Shown piece after piece: positions 45,006 to 55,905 of a stretch of DNA of 64,000 nucleotides. Position numbers and translations under genes: made by a program. The DNA is taken from positions 682,001 through 746,000 of the forward strand of contig NZ_NMVJ01000001.1 in NCBI RefSeq assembly GCF_002250565.1, given 5' to 3'. The stretch is from Parenemella sanctibonifatiensis (lineage in GTDB: Bacteria; Actinomycetota; Actinomycetes; Propionibacteriales; Propionibacteriaceae). The notes under the pieces are model-generated. The model was given only the letters and a program-made list of their open reading frames with translations, had not been told where the DNA came from and did no database searches. The number at the start of each line of letters is the position of its first letter. Positions within the stretch are counted from its first letter, which is position 1.

Positions 45006-46151
45006 TCAGTATTCGGGATCCAGTCCGAGCTCGGGAAAGACGGCTCGGCGGGTCGTCATGATGGCCCGATCAATCTCGTTGGCCGGGTCGTAGCCGTCCT
45101 CGAAGCAGGCGAAGTCCTCACTGCCGCCATCCCCCATCCGCAGCGGCGCCCCCTCGCCGACCAGCTCCCGCCACGCCTGGGGCGTGGCCAGGTCATAGTC
45201 GATCCGTTCGCCGGCCACCGTCGCCAGCAGGTGGGCCCACGCCCGCGGCACCGCATTGCCCGGTGAGTAGCCACCGCCGCCGGTCACCACCCACTTGCCC
45301 TGACAGAGTTCGTCGGCGAGGTCGGCGATCATGGCGTACGCCCGCCGCATCGATTCGACGCCGAGCGCCAGCCCGGTCAGCGGGTCCTCCCGATGCCCGT
45401 CAGCGCCGTGCTGGGAGATGATGATGTCGGGCCGGAACTGACGCACCACCGCCGGCACCACCGCTTCGAAGGCGCGCAGCCAGCCCTGGTTGTCGGTGCC
45501 CTCAGGCACCGGCAGGTTGACCGTGGCGCCGATCCCGTCGCCGACGCCCACGTCGGTGCCGTGGCCGGTGCCGGGAAACAGCGTCAGCGGGGATTCGTGG
45601 ATGCTGACGGTCAGCACTGAGGGATCGCCCTGGAAGGCGAGCTCGACGCCGTCGCCGTGGTGCGCGTCGACGTCGATGTAGGCGATCCGGGCGCAGCCGA
45701 GCCGCTGCAGTTCCTTGATGCCGGCGACCACGTCGTTGTAGATGCAGAACCCGCTGGCCTCCGCAGGCATCGCGTGGTGCCAACCGCCGGCGATGTTGAC
45801 CGCACGGCTGACCTCCCCCTGCCAGACTGACCGGCAGGCGTCGACGGTCGCCGCCACGGTGCGCGCGGCGATGTGGTGCATCCCGATCACCAGCGGGTTG
45901 TCAGTGGTGCCGATGCCGTACGCCGGGTGGGAACGGTTGCTGCGGACCGCCCGGATGTAGTCGTCGTCGTGGGCGCTGCGGACCAGTTCGACATCGACCT
46001 CGCTGGAGGGACGCACCTGAAACTGGTCGACGACTCCGAGGTAGCGCGCCAGTTCAATCGCAAACCGAGTCCTGCCCACGGACAACGGATGGGTGCCGCC
46101 GAACCCGTAGAGCAGGAGTTCGTCGTCGTGCAGCAGCAGCGGCCGGGTCAC
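45006..46151 (-). CDS. acuC: acetoin utilization protein AcuC (class I histone deacetylase family)
   Basis: A 381-residue Zn-dependent deacetylase. The active site has AGGWHHAMP (paired His), YIDVDAHHGDGV (Zn ligands Asp and His), and the third ligand Asp in SQHGADGHREDPL; GGGGYSPGN near the C-terminus carries the catalytic-site Gly/Tyr. AcuC deacetylates acetyl-CoA synthetase in Bacillus, activating acetate use. It overlaps proC by 4 bp. Confidence 0.92.
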   Translation of the reverse strand: MTRPLLLHDDELLLYGFGGTHPLSVGRTRFAIELARYLGVVDQFQVRPSSEVDVELVRSAHDDDYIRAVRSNRSHPAYGIGTTDNPLVIGMHHIAARTVAATVDACRSVWQGEVSRAVNIAGGWHHAMPAEASGFCIYNDVVAGIKELQRLGCARIAYIDVDAHHGDGVELAFQGDPSVLTVSIHESPLTLFPGTGHGTDVGVGDGIGATVNLPVPEGTDNQGWLRAFEAVVPAVVRQFRPDIIISQHGADGHREDPLTGLALGVESMRRAYAMIADLADELCQGKWVVTGGGGYSPGNAVPRAWAHLLATVAGERIDYDLATPQAWRELVGEGAPLRMGDGGSEDFACFEDGYDPANEIDRAIMTTRRAVFPELGLDPEY

Positions 46152-47010
46152 CGGGACTCGTCAGCAGGGGCGCCCAAGGCCCGGTTCCGTTCGGTGGCCG
46201 CAGCAATCGCGGACAGGAATGCGGCGCGTACGCCGGCACTCTCCAGCGCGTTGATCGCGGCCGCGGTGCTTCCGGCGGGGGAGGTGACCTGTTCCCGCAG
46301 TACCGCCGGATGCTCGCCTTCGACCAGCAGCGCCGCGGCGCCGGCGAAGGTCTGACGGACCAGATCGTCGGCGACGGTACGCGGCAGGCCTTGGTGCACG
46401 CCGGCCTCGATCATCGCCTCGGCCACCAAGGCCAGATAGGCGCCACCCGACCCGGAGACCGCTGCCAGCGCGTCCTGCTGGGCTTCGGGGATCTCGACGG
46501 TGCTCCCGACGGTCTGCATCACCTCGACGACCCGGGCGAGCGCCTGCTCGTCGGCGTGCCGACCGGCCGAGATCCCGCTGACCCCGGCACGCACCAGGCA
46601 GGCGGTGTTGGGCATCACGCGTACCACCGACAAACGGGCCAGCTGCACCCGGCCGGTGGATTCGAGCGCCGATTCCATTGCGGCGCACGTGATGCCGGCG
46701 CAGAGCGAGGCCACCACGGTGTGCGGGGAGAGCCCCTCAACGACGGAGGCGAGCACGTCGAGGGCGGCGTACGGCTTGACCGCGACCACCACCAGATCGG
46801 CGTCGGCGACTGCCTCGGGGGAGGTTTCGGTGACCTCGATGCCGTACTTCTCGGCGACCGCCGCCCGGCCCTCGGGCCGTCGGTGGGTGGCCGTGATCCG
46901 GTCGGCGGGCCAACCGGCCGACAGCATGCCGCCAATGACGGCACCAGCCATCGTCCCGGCACCCAGGAAGCAGACCCGGGGCCGGTCGGTACGCTCACCG
47001 CCAGTCGACA

Positions 47011-47011
<1 letters not shown>
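46148..47011 (-). CDS. proC: pyrroline-5-carboxylate reductase
   Basis: A 287-residue enzyme for the last step of proline synthesis. NADPH site FLGAGTMAGAVIGGM, the segment VRVMPNTACLVRAGVSGIS, and the C-terminal signature SGSGGAYLALVAEAMIEAGVHQGLPR with the proline-site Ser/Thr. Its stop overlaps acuC by 4 bp and its start overlaps the asd stop by 1 bp (TGATG), so asd-proC-acuC form one transcription unit. Confidence 0.95.
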
Positions 47012-48045
<1,034 letters not shown>

Positions 48046-48088
48046 CTACGCGGTCCGGCGCCCCCGAGGCTGCCGAGTTCAGCAGCGG

Positions 48089-48379
48089 TCAGAGCCAGTC
48101 GACGACACCGGCCAGCAGGGCGTACCCGACGAAGGCGACGATGTCGAGCCAGGTGTGGACCACCACCATCGGCCCGACCCGGCGCCAGCGAGCGAACAGC
48201 ACCACGAACAGTGCGCCCATCAGCAGGTTGCCGACGAACCCACCCGGGCCTTGGTAGAGGTGATAGCTGGCACGCAGCAGCGCCGAGACCGCCAGCACCA
48301 GCCACCAGCCGTGGCCGAGCTGCCGGAGCCGGATGCAGAGGTAGCCCAGGACCACCACCTCCTCCAGGATGCCGGCTTA
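48089..48379 (-). pseudogene. CPBP (CAAX-type) membrane protease, N-terminus lost
   Basis: The C-terminal 96 or so residues of a CPBP intramembrane protease: AGILEEVVVLGYL (the EE motif), then RASYHLYQGPGGFVGNLLMG and the final HTWLDIVAFVGY with its His. A full protein is about 250 residues. In this frame a TAA lies immediately upstream, and there the sequence changes to transposase DNA, so insertion removed the N-terminal half. It was probably encoded next to asd before the event. Confidence 0.8.
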
Positions 48380-49096
48380 TCGGCATCGAGCCCGACGACG
48401 GGGTAGGGCAGGGCGTCGGCGATCAGCTCGATCGCGCCCACCACCCACCGGTGGGCGGGGTTCTTGATCGCGACGTTGCTCGTCCACCCGGTGAACACGT
48501 CGGTCGCGGTCAGCGTCCAGGCGAACTCCCCGGCCAGGGAGTGCCCGCAGTGAGCGACCAGGTCGACCTCGAAGAACCCCGGCCGGGCCTCCATCTCATC
48601 GGTCGAGCGGCGCACGGACAGCTCGCTGCGCAGCGTCGCCGAGGGCCGGGTCGCGGCCTTCGCCGGCGGGTACCGAGCCGCCCGGGTCGGGGCGAGGTAG
48701 CGGTCGATGGTGGCCGGGGACATCGCCACCAGCTCGGCGCGCACCTCATCGGTGAGCCGGTCGGCGACCTTGCCCAGCTCGCCGTGGGCCTCCAACGCAG
48801 CCAGGGTGTCGGCCATGACCGCGGCGAGGTACTTCCCGCACGGCTCTCCGGCCAGCGTCCAGACCTCGATCAGCACCTTCAACGCGTCATAGGAGTCCCC
48901 CCGCCCCCGCGGCTTGCGCACCACAGCCCGCGCCGGCCCCCTACGGGCACGGGCCGCGGCCAGCGCCCGGCGCGCGTTGGGCCCGCGACCACCCCGTCGC
49001 CCCGCACAACTCATCGAGCATCCGGCCCTTGACCTTCTTCGACGCCCCCGCGTACTGACGGGCGTACTTCTTCGTGATCTCCCGACGTGCCGCCAT
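48380..49096 (-). mobile_element. truncated, frameshifted DDE/integrase-core transposase remnant
   Basis: From ATG 49096 the frame reads MAARREITKKYARQYAGASK and LDELCGATGWSR. Then an extra base in a GGGCCC run (48979-48984) shifts the frame, and it continues NARRALAAARARR, SYDALKVLIEVW, MSPATIDRYLAP and GFFEVDLVAHCGHSLAGEFAWTLTATDVFTGW. The latter is an integrase catalytic core with its first Asp residues. Homology stops at PVVGLDAD, where the CPBP remnant begins, so the last catalytic Glu and the right end of the element are missing. Clearly inactive. Confidence 0.85.
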
Positions 49097-49163
49097 CGAC
49101 AACCCTGAACCCATCCGGCCAGCCCGCCGCCCACAGCCCCGCCAACCGAGTAGGACGGCACCG

Positions 49164-49212
49164 CGTTTCGCGAGCAAAACCCATCTGAGGCACGCGACCC
49201 GTTTCGCGAGCA
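49164..49212. repeat. CGTTTCGCGAGCA direct repeat upstream of the transposase remnant
   Basis: Two exact copies of CGTTTCGCGAGCA at 49164-49176 and 49200-49212, 36 bp apart, in the 243-bp stretch between the transposase start and the SemiSWEET gene. They may be part of the transposon's outer end or transposase-binding sites. No matching copy is seen on the other side, as expected for a truncated element. Nothing else is recognised in 49097-49339. Confidence 0.6.
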
Positions 49213-49339
49213 CATTAGGTGAGTCTCGTCGCGTGATGGCGACCTCCTCCGGGCGATCGCTACTATTGTTACATCCTCGTGTCGCCCCCCGTGTTGTACG
49301 GACGAGGACCAGAGCCAGGGCCACCAGTAGGAGGCCCAC

Positions 49340-49633
49340 ATGGTGCTCAGTGACGTCCTTGGTCTTGCGGCAGCGGCGTGGGGAGTCGTGATGGCGATCG
49401 CACCCGCCTTGCAGATTCACCGGATGCTGCGAACCCGTTCTGCCGACGATGTATCGCTCGGGTACTTCGCCCTACTCATCCCCGGCTTTCTGCTTTGGGT
49501 CTTCTACGGACTGTCCCGACACGATTGGCCGTTGGTGATCCCGAACACCGTCGCCACGGCCGTGGCGCTCGTTACCATCGCAGTCGCCGCGCGGCTCAAG
49601 CGCATCAGCGCACCGAACGATCTGGACCGCTGA
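49340..49633 (+). CDS. SemiSWEET-type sugar transporter
   Basis: A 97-residue protein with three membrane helices, the PQ-loop-like motif IAPALQIHRMLRTRSADDVS in helix 1 and LVIPNTVAT in helix 3. This is the SemiSWEET (half-SWEET, MtN3) pattern; dimers carry small sugars or possibly other solutes across the membrane. The start is ATG 49340 after AGTAGGAGG. It is an isolated gene beside a transposase remnant, so probably acquired. Confidence 0.85.
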   Translation: MVLSDVLGLAAAAWGVVMAIAPALQIHRMLRTRSADDVSLGYFALLIPGFLLWVFYGLSRHDWPLVIPNTVATAVALVTIAVAARLKRISAPNDLDR

Positions 49634-49794
49634 GCCGATGGCCGACACCTCCACGTGGCGGTGACCTGCCCTGTCGACGTTCGGTAGCGCCAGTACCCAG
49701 CGGGACAGGTCAGCGGGCGTGGACGTGGCGTCACGTGCGTAGCTGACGGCACCGGTACCGTTGATACGAAGAACTGGCGGGGGGAGGTAACGAT

Positions 49795-51099
49795 ATGGAT
49801 GCCGACATGATCCCCCTCGGTGAGCGCGCACTCCGCAGCATTCTGGATCATGTGCTCGCGGTCGGCGACGAAGCCGAGGCGAGCTACCTGGAAATCAAGA
49901 GCAGTCTCGACCTGGCCAGCACTGAAGGTGTTGCGAAGGTCGCGAAGTTCCTTCTCGGAGCTGCCAACCGTCGCCCCCAGGAAGCCGCCCGTCACTTCCA
50001 CGGCTACGCCGTACTCGCTATTGGCGCGCAGAAGGGCCGGTCGCAAGGTGTTCCTCGTGGTGTTGAGGCGCACGAGCTTGAAGACCGGCTCCGGCCCTAC
50101 CTGGGACCACAGTTTCCCGCGTTCGAGTTCGGAAGAATCAGTATCGACGACGACCGCGAGGTGCTGTTCGTCGTCGCACAGCCACCGCAGGACGGACAGA
50201 CGATCTTCCCGTGCCACAAGAGCTTTCAGGGCGTGAAGCGTCAAGACAACCTCGATGACGGGGCCATCTACATGCGGGGAGCCAGCAACACCCGCCCCGC
50301 ACGAGCAGGTGAAGTTCTGGCTCTCGTTGAACGGGCTCGTGGCGGCGGCAAGTCACCGATCAATCTCGACGTCGAAATCCACGGAGCCATCAGCCGGGTT
50401 GAACGGGTCAACGAAGTACTGGAGCGCCTCTACGAGTTCGAGGAAGAAGAGTTCAATAAGCCGCGAAAGCCGACAGAAGACGCCCCGCCGTCAGCACTTC
50501 TCGTCCGGAACGTTTTCGGCAGAACGCAGCCACCAGAGCCCGGGGAACGAGCGAAACGACTTGAAGCGTGGCGGAGCGAAAAGCCCACCCATACCGAGCG
50601 CGGGCGAGGGCACTTCCTGGGTGTTGCTCTTTCTGGCATAGGCATCCGGGTCCTCAGCCACGACCGGTTCGTCGCCAAGCCCCATCTCATCGTGACTTTC
50701 CACGACTGCGAAGTGTTCGACTACCGCGAATCCGACGACGCCGACTACAGGAAGGTGGTCGAACCCATCGTGCGAAGGCAGGACCCATACGGAATCGGAT
50801 TCGACCCTTCCGACCTCCGGATCGCGGCGCGCGGATACCCGGTGAACTGGAGCAATCACGGCAACAATGCCGAAGTCACCGTCACGCCTGAGTCGTTTCG
50901 TCCCAACGTGCCGTGGACGAGCGACGAAGACGACTACGTGATCCTCGCGCGCGATCCACAAGCGAGCGCGGTGGTCGTCACGTGGGTCCTGACCGAGGAC
51001 GGCAACGACACCGTGACCAGAGGCGAACTGGAGGTCGCGACAGGGGAGCTCACCGACGCGGCCGACTTGCTCAAAGCAGCATTCTTCAAAGACCGATAA
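49795..51099 (+). CDS. AlbA_2 (Schlafen-like) domain protein
   Basis: A 434-residue protein. The N-terminal region (about 8-150) has EASYLEIKSSLDLASTEGVA, LLGAANR and GYAVLAIGAQKG, which fits the AlbA_2/Schlafen putative nucleic-acid or ATP-binding domain (PF04326). Residues 150-434 match nothing I recognise and are rich in Asp/Glu/Arg, without membrane segments. AlbA_2 proteins occur as transcription-linked and defence-linked proteins. A GGGGAGG site precedes ATG 49795. Codon use is less GC-biased than in core genes. The next gene, on the opposite strand, is a tyrosine phosphatase. Confidence 0.65.
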   Translation: MDADMIPLGERALRSILDHVLAVGDEAEASYLEIKSSLDLASTEGVAKVAKFLLGAANRRPQEAARHFHGYAVLAIGAQKGRSQGVPRGVEAHELEDRLRPYLGPQFPAFEFGRISIDDDREVLFVVAQPPQDGQTIFPCHKSFQGVKRQDNLDDGAIYMRGASNTRPARAGEVLALVERARGGGKSPINLDVEIHGAISRVERVNEVLERLYEFEEEEFNKPRKPTEDAPPSALLVRNVFGRTQPPEPGERAKRLEAWRSEKPTHTERGRGHFLGVALSGIGIRVLSHDRFVAKPHLIVTFHDCEVFDYRESDDADYRKVVEPIVRRQDPYGIGFDPSDLRIAARGYPVNWSNHGNNAEVTVTPESFRPNVPWTSDEDDYVILARDPQASAVVVTWVLTEDGNDTVTRGELEVATGELTDAADLLKAAFFKDR

Positions 51100-51185
51100 T
51101 TGCTAATGCTCCGCGGGCACCGCGTAGCACGATTGCAGGGGGTTGCAGGCCCGTACCTCATTCAGGACGTGCGCAACCCCAGCGC

Positions 51186-51626
51186 TCACGTACCGAGGCG
51201 CTCCGCAGCCTTTCTGACCCACTGCCGCTGCCATCGGGTTTCGACTGCGCGCGGGTGGTAGTTCTCGCGCACCCAGGCGACGGCCTTATCGGGCGCCACT
51301 CCACTCATGACAGCGAGGAGTGCCATGGCGGTGCCCGTGCGGCCCACTCCGCCACCGCAGGCAATCTCCACGCGCTCGAACTCCGCCCGTACATGAGCTT
51401 CACGTAGTGCGCTGATCACGTCGTCCGTCGAGTCGGGACGACGAAAGTCCGGCCACTGAACCCACCTGTACGGCCTACTCTCGATCTTTGGGTCCTTACC
51501 GAGCAGGTAGAGGGCGAACTCAGGAGCCGCGATGTCGCCGCGAGGACGCCGGAGTCCCGCGCCCCGGATGCGACGGCCGTCCGGGAACTCCACGAGTCCG
51601 CGCACTGCTCCTTCCCAAGTGCTCAT
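51186..51626 (-). CDS. tyrosine/dual-specificity protein phosphatase
   Basis: A 146-residue protein with the C-x5-R loop ACGGGVGRTGTA (nucleophile Cys and Arg). The usual His before the Cys is Ala. Upstream it has WPDFRRPDSTDDV, consistent with the general-acid Asp loop of small PTP/DSP enzymes. Cytoplasmic, no other domain. It is convergent with the AlbA_2 gene, 86 bp apart, and both look foreign, so they may have arrived together. Confidence 0.78.
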   Translation of the reverse strand: MSTWEGAVRGLVEFPDGRRIRGAGLRRPRGDIAAPEFALYLLGKDPKIESRPYRWVQWPDFRRPDSTDDVISALREAHVRAEFERVEIACGGGVGRTGTAMALLAVMSGVAPDKAVAWVRENYHPRAVETRWQRQWVRKAAERLGT

Positions 51627-52255
51627 GCAGCCACGTTAGTTCCAGAGCCCGGGCCTACGCGGGAGCAGACTCAACTTCGATCTGCAAGAGGTGTGGCGAC
51701 TCGGAGACAGGGCGAAGCGAGGACCTCTTCTGTGCGCTGCCAAGGGAGACTGCGTCGCTCATCGACGGAAGCAGGGCGAGATCCGCACGGCTGAGAAGCC
51801 GGCCGCCGCGCTCGTCGTCAGCTGCGTGCGCTCTGTCACGTCCAGGGAGACCAGATTCGATTCACGTCTCGACGGCGACTGCGGGCCCTTTTTCGTTCTT
51901 GCTGGCTGGGCGCCCACGGCACGAGGGCTTCCAATTAGGACTCGTCCTGCGCACTCTTCCTGCCGTCCCTGCGCTACTTCGGGGGTGGTCATGGCACTCG
52001 CTCACTGTTGCAACTGCGCACTACGCTGCAGCGCCGCTCCTCAGGTGAAATGTCAATCGGCTACATGGTGTTCCTGCTGTCGGGCTTCTTATCCCTGTGG
52101 GTCAGTTACGAAATCGCTTCTGGGTGACATCGCCCTCGTCATCCCCCAACACCTGGGGCGGTGTCGCCGTTCGATTGTGGCGAAACGATGTTCCTTCAGT
52201 GACGTCTGGGCGAAGTGCGAAGACTTCTTCGGGCGCGGGCTGACATGGTGGAGGT
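51627..52255. other. 629-bp stretch without a supported gene
   Basis: Several frames stay open by chance but encode Cys- and Arg-rich nonsense with no ribosome sites. Base composition is lower in GC than in core genes. It ends in the phosphoketolase leader, where GGTGGAGGT touches the ATG. I see no RNA gene, repeat or clear promoter; it may be decayed insertion DNA. Confidence 0.5.
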
Positions 52256-54727
52256 ATGACTCGTGACGCGCGGGTGGCCGGAGGGGCTGCCGAGGACAAG
52301 ACCACCGAATACCTGCTTGCACCCGACGACGCCGCGGCCGTCGATGCGTGGTGGCGGGCAGCGAACTATCTCGCGGTCGGACAGATCTATCTGATGGGCA
52401 ACGCGCTGCTGAAGCGTCCACTGGCGGAAGAAGACATCAAGCCCCGGCTGCTCGGGCACTGGGGGACCTCCCCGGGGCAGAATTTCCTGTATGCCCACCT
52501 CAACCACCAGATCATCCAGCGCAACCTGGACATGATCTACCTGAGTGGACCCGGTCACGGCGGCCCGTCCCTCGTAGCCGCCTCCTGGCTGGAGGGCACG
52601 TACTCGGAGGTTTACTCCCACGTCGGCACGGATGCCCGCGGTGTCGACGAGCTGTGCAGACAGTTTTCCTTCCCGGGCGGCATCCCCAGCCACGTCGCAC
52701 CCGAGACGCCCGGATCGATCCACGAGGGCGGCGAACTCGGCTACGTTCTGTCTCACGCCTACGGCGCGGCATTCGACAACCCGGACCTGATCGCGGTGGC
52801 AGTGATCGGTGACGGCGAGGCCGAGACCGCGCCGCTGGCGACGGCGTGGCACAGCAACAAGTTCCTCGACCCGCAGGTGGACGGCACGGTCCTACCGATC
52901 CTGCACCTCAACGGCTACAAGATCGCAAATCCCACCATCTTCGATCGAATTCCGCGCCAGGAGTTGGAGTCGCTGCTAGTCGGGTACGGCCACAAGCCCT
53001 ACTTCTTCGAGGGCGGCTTCGACGACGAGGACATCACCAACACGCACCGGCGGTTCGCCCGCTTACTTGCCCAGGTCCTTGACGAGGTCGTCGACATCCG
53101 CGCTCGCGCTGCCGACGGACGCCTCACCGAGCGGGCGCGGTGGCCGATGATCGTCTTCCGTACTCCGAAGGGCTGGACGGGGCCGCAGGAGGTCGACGGA
53201 CTGCCGGTCGAAAACAGCTGGCGCAGCCATCAGGTCCCAATGTCTGCCGTCCGCGGCAACGAGGAGTACACCCGTCTGCTGGAGAGCTGGATGCACAGTT
53301 ACCGCCCGGAGGAGCTCTTCGGTCCCGAGGGGCGGATCATGGACCTCGTCGCGCAGAACAACCCGGTCGGCACGCGGCGAATGAGCGCCAACCCGCACGC
53401 CAACGGTGGTCTACTCACCCGCGACCTGGATCTGCCGGACTTCCGTGACTACGGCGTCGACGTCCCAGTACCGGGTGGCGCCACCGTGGAAGCGACACGC
53501 GTACTTGGTGGCTGGGTGGCCGACGTCGTGGACCGGAACCGGCAGACCTTCCGGGTCTTCGGACCCGACGAGACCCACTCCAACCGGCTCGGCGCCGCGG
53601 TGGAAGCGGGCGGCAAGGCCTGGCAAGCAGAACTGCTCGACACCGACGTCGACCTGTCCCGCACAGGCCGGGTGATGGAGGTTCTATCCGAGCACCAGGT
53701 ACAGGGCTGGCTGGAGGGCTACCTGCTCACGGGCCGTCACGGGCTGCTCAACAGCTACGAGGCATTCATCCACATCATCGACTCGATGTTCAACCAGCAC
53801 GCAAAGTGGCTCGACTCCAGCCGGGACATACCCTGGCGAGTACCAGTGCCCTCGCTGAACTATCTCTTGTCTTCCCACGTGTGGCGTCAGGACCACAACG
53901 GGTTCTCCCATCAGGACCCGGGCTTCCTCGACGTGGTGATGAACAAGACCGCCGACGTCACCCGCATCTACCTGCCCCCGGACGCCAACACGCTGCTGTC
54001 GACATTCGACCACGTGCTGCGCACCCGCAACTACGTCAACGTCGTGGTCGCCGGCAAACAGCCCGGGCCGCAATGGCTGACGATGGATGAGGCCGTGCTG
54101 CACTGTACCCGCGGCATCGGTATCTGGGACTGGGCCGGCTCTGAGGAGCCGGGCAGCAAACCTGATGTCGTGCTTGGGTGCGCTGGCGACGTGCCCACGA
54201 TGGAAGCGATCGCCGCGGCCAGGCTGCTGCGCGAGCGGCTGCCGGAGTTGAAGGTGCGGGTGGTCAACGTGGTGGACCTCATGCGGCTGCAGGACGAGCG
54301 GGAGCACCCGCACGGCCTGAGCCACCGCGACTTCGATGCCCTGTTCACCGCCGACCGGCCAGTAATCTTCGCGTTCCACGGCTACCCGTCACTGGTACAC
54401 CAGCTGACCTACCGGCGCACCAACCACCACAACATCCACGTGCGCGGCTTCAAGGAGAAGGGCACCACGACCACACCGTTCGACATGCTGATGCTCAACG
54501 ACCTGGACCGCTATCGACTGGTCATCGACGCCATCGACCGGGTGGGTCTGGCCGAGCGGGAGTCGTCCCTGCGCCAAGAGATGCTCGACTCCCGAGTACG
54601 CGCCCGCCAGCACACCCGCAAGCACGGCCAGGACCTCCCCGAGGTGACGCAGTGGGTCGTGCAGGACGGCGACAACACCCAGGGTTCGGGCGCGCCCGGC
54701 TCCGACACCGGCGGGGACAACGAGTAG
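52256..54727 (+). CDS. xfp: xylulose-5-phosphate/fructose-6-phosphate phosphoketolase
   Basis: An 823-residue ThDP enzyme, the usual family length. Family blocks seen are [51 protein letters not shown]-like [20 protein letters not shown] with the ThDP/Mg site, and [11 protein letters not shown]. The C-terminal part carries [17 protein letters not shown]. It cleaves sugar phosphates to acetyl phosphate, feeding acetate or acetyl-CoA. GGAGG abuts ATG 52256, which is unusually close. It is a single gene; acetate kinase is not nearby. Confidence 0.95.
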   Translation: MTRDARVAGGAAEDKTTEYLLAPDDAAAVDAWWRAANYLAVGQIYLMGNALLKRPLAEEDIKPRLLGHWGTSPGQNFLYAHLNHQIIQRNLDMIYLSGPGHGGPSLVAASWLEGTYSEVYSHVGTDARGVDELCRQFSFPGGIPSHVAPETPGSIHEGGELGYVLSHAYGAAFDNPDLIAVAVIGDGEAETAPLATAWHSNKFLDPQVDGTVLPILHLNGYKIANPTIFDRIPRQELESLLVGYGHKPYFFEGGFDDEDITNTHRRFARLLAQVLDEVVDIRARAADGRLTERARWPMIVFRTPKGWTGPQEVDGLPVENSWRSHQVPMSAVRGNEEYTRLLESWMHSYRPEELFGPEGRIMDLVAQNNPVGTRRMSANPHANGGLLTRDLDLPDFRDYGVDVPVPGGATVEATRVLGGWVADVVDRNRQTFRVFGPDETHSNRLGAAVEAGGKAWQAELLDTDVDLSRTGRVMEVLSEHQVQGWLEGYLLTGRHGLLNSYEAFIHIIDSMFNQHAKWLDSSRDIPWRVPVPSLNYLLSSHVWRQDHNGFSHQDPGFLDVVMNKTADVTRIYLPPDANTLLSTFDHVLRTRNYVNVVVAGKQPGPQWLTMDEAVLHCTRGIGIWDWAGSEEPGSKPDVVLGCAGDVPTMEAIAAARLLRERLPELKVRVVNVVDLMRLQDEREHPHGLSHRDFDALFTADRPVIFAFHGYPSLVHQLTYRRTNHHNIHVRGFKEKGTTTTPFDMLMLNDLDRYRLVIDAIDRVGLAERESSLRQEMLDSRVRARQHTRKHGQDLPEVTQWVVQDGDNTQGSGAPGSDTGGDNE

Positions 54728-55295
54728 CGGAGCTCACCCCCCGGCGTCCGCGCCGACCCACATGCGGCGCCCCCCCGATCCAGCTAAATGGATCGCTCAG
54801 CCCGTGGCGGGATAAGAGCGTGTCACCGACACGGGTGCAGAGGGAGATCTGCTCGTCCTGGAGGAGCCGGTCGATCTGCGCCCGGCAGTCGGTGCCGTCG
54901 ACGCTGACCTCAGGCAGGGTCACTCCAGCATGCCTCCAGTTGCGGCTACGCGTTGGCGAACGCAGTGCATCCCTGATCCCGCAGTGCATCCCTGATCCCA
55001 AGGGCACGACCGTAGCTGGAGGCTGAGCAGCACACCGGTGCAGTCCTCCCGAGGCCAGTTGGTCGAATCGGGTAGCAAGCACCTCGGCGGGCCGGGCGCC
55101 ATGCCCGACCGCGCGCTCTGCATGTATTCCTCTGACTCCGTGAATGCTCAAGCTGGCGGCTACGGCCTCCGATGGCGCCATGTGGCTTGGAAGCGCACGC
55201 GGCGTCGCTCAACATTTGGGATGCCCTTGGCCCGCCCGCCCGGTGACGCTGGACGCCCCCCACGTCTTGAGTGGCGAGCGGTCGGTGGCGACGGG
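54728..55295. other. 568-bp stretch without a supported gene
   Basis: It contains a 19-bp tandem duplication (54962-54999). On the minus strand, about 54925-54790, a short reading resembles a decayed protein (PEVSVDGTDCRAQIDRLLQD, then ISLCTRVGDTLLSRHGL), but it lacks a start and continues into noise. It is probably a junction of rearranged mobile DNA between xfp and the metal island. Confidence 0.5.
54962..54999. repeat. 19-bp tandem duplication
   Basis: GCAGTGCATCCCTGATCCC occurs twice head to tail (54962-54980 and 54981-54999) without any change. No function is evident; it looks like a recent slippage or repair duplication in non-coding DNA. Confidence 0.92.
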
Positions 55296-55697
55296 TTACC
55301 CGATGGCGGCGAGCAGTTCGTTGCAGGCTTGTTCGCAGGCCCGGCACGCGTCGGCGCAGATGCGGCAGTGTTCGTGGTGGCCGGCGTGCTGCTCGCACTC
55401 GTCGCCGCAGGACTTGCAGGCCTGGGCGCAGGCCTGGAGTTGGGCGCAGGTGAGGTTGGCGTCGTAGCCGGTATGCCGGGACAGGACTCGGGCGGTGGTG
55501 GCGCAGATGTCAGCGCAGTCGAGGTTAGTGCGGATGCACTTGCGCAGGTCGGCCACCATCTCCTCGCTCAGGCAGGCATCGGCGCAGGCCGTACATGCCT
55601 GGGCGCACGCCACGAGTGCGTCGACGGTGCGGGCGAGCAGGTCTCGGTCGAGGTTGATCGCGGCCGGGTAGGTGTTCATCATCTCGGCGGTCTTCAT
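55296..55697 (-). CDS. csp: four-helix Cys-rich copper storage protein (Csp family)
   Basis: A 133-residue protein with 17 Cys arranged as CxxxC and CxxCxxxC pairs along helices (ACAQACTACADAC, CAQLQACAQACKSCGDEC, CRICADACRACEQAC), matching the Csp/DUF326 four-helix bundle that stores Cu(I) inside the bundle. It has no signal peptide, so it is the cytosolic Csp3 type. The start is ATG 55697 with GGGAG upstream. It opens the metal-resistance island; a candidate regulator site lies about 105 bp upstream. Confidence 0.93.
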   Translation of the reverse strand: MKTAEMMNTYPAAINLDRDLLARTVDALVACAQACTACADACLSEEMVADLRKCIRTNLDCADICATTARVLSRHTGYDANLTCAQLQACAQACKSCGDECEQHAGHHEHCRICADACRACEQACNELLAAIG

Positions 55698-55800
55698 GGC
55701 TTGCTCCCTCATGTGATTGGGTGCGACGCCGGAGCGGACCGGGCGCCGCAGGGTCCTTCTGACGCTACGGCGTCACGATGGGTGATACGCCGGTGAATCG

Positions 55801-55816
55801 ATGAAGGTTCCATGAA
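55801..55816. promoter_or_regulatory. 11-bp-phased ATGAA direct repeat before csp
   Basis: ATGAA at 55801 and again at 55812, an 11-bp period, in the 208-bp region between csp and cueP. Similar phased repeats occur at 56541 and 63435. This spacing suits dimeric binding of an OmpR-family regulator, such as the one at 59493. Assignment is inferred. Confidence 0.5.
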
Positions 55817-55905
55817 AAACGGGGGTCCATCAGGATGGTGAAATCGGCGTCTGCCGGCGCGGGCTCTGCGGTGCCCGTCCCCGCTGACCGAGGTGTGTCT
55901 CATAC

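Noticed and set aside
51691-52266. A 191-codon frame before the phosphoketolase
   Set aside because: Cys/Arg/Ser-rich translation without ribosome site or family similarity, and it overlaps the phosphoketolase start.
54790-54925. A decayed gene on the minus strand between xfp and csp
   Set aside because: A short reading looks protein-like but has no start, no recognised family and loses sense on both sides; recorded only in the description of the gap.
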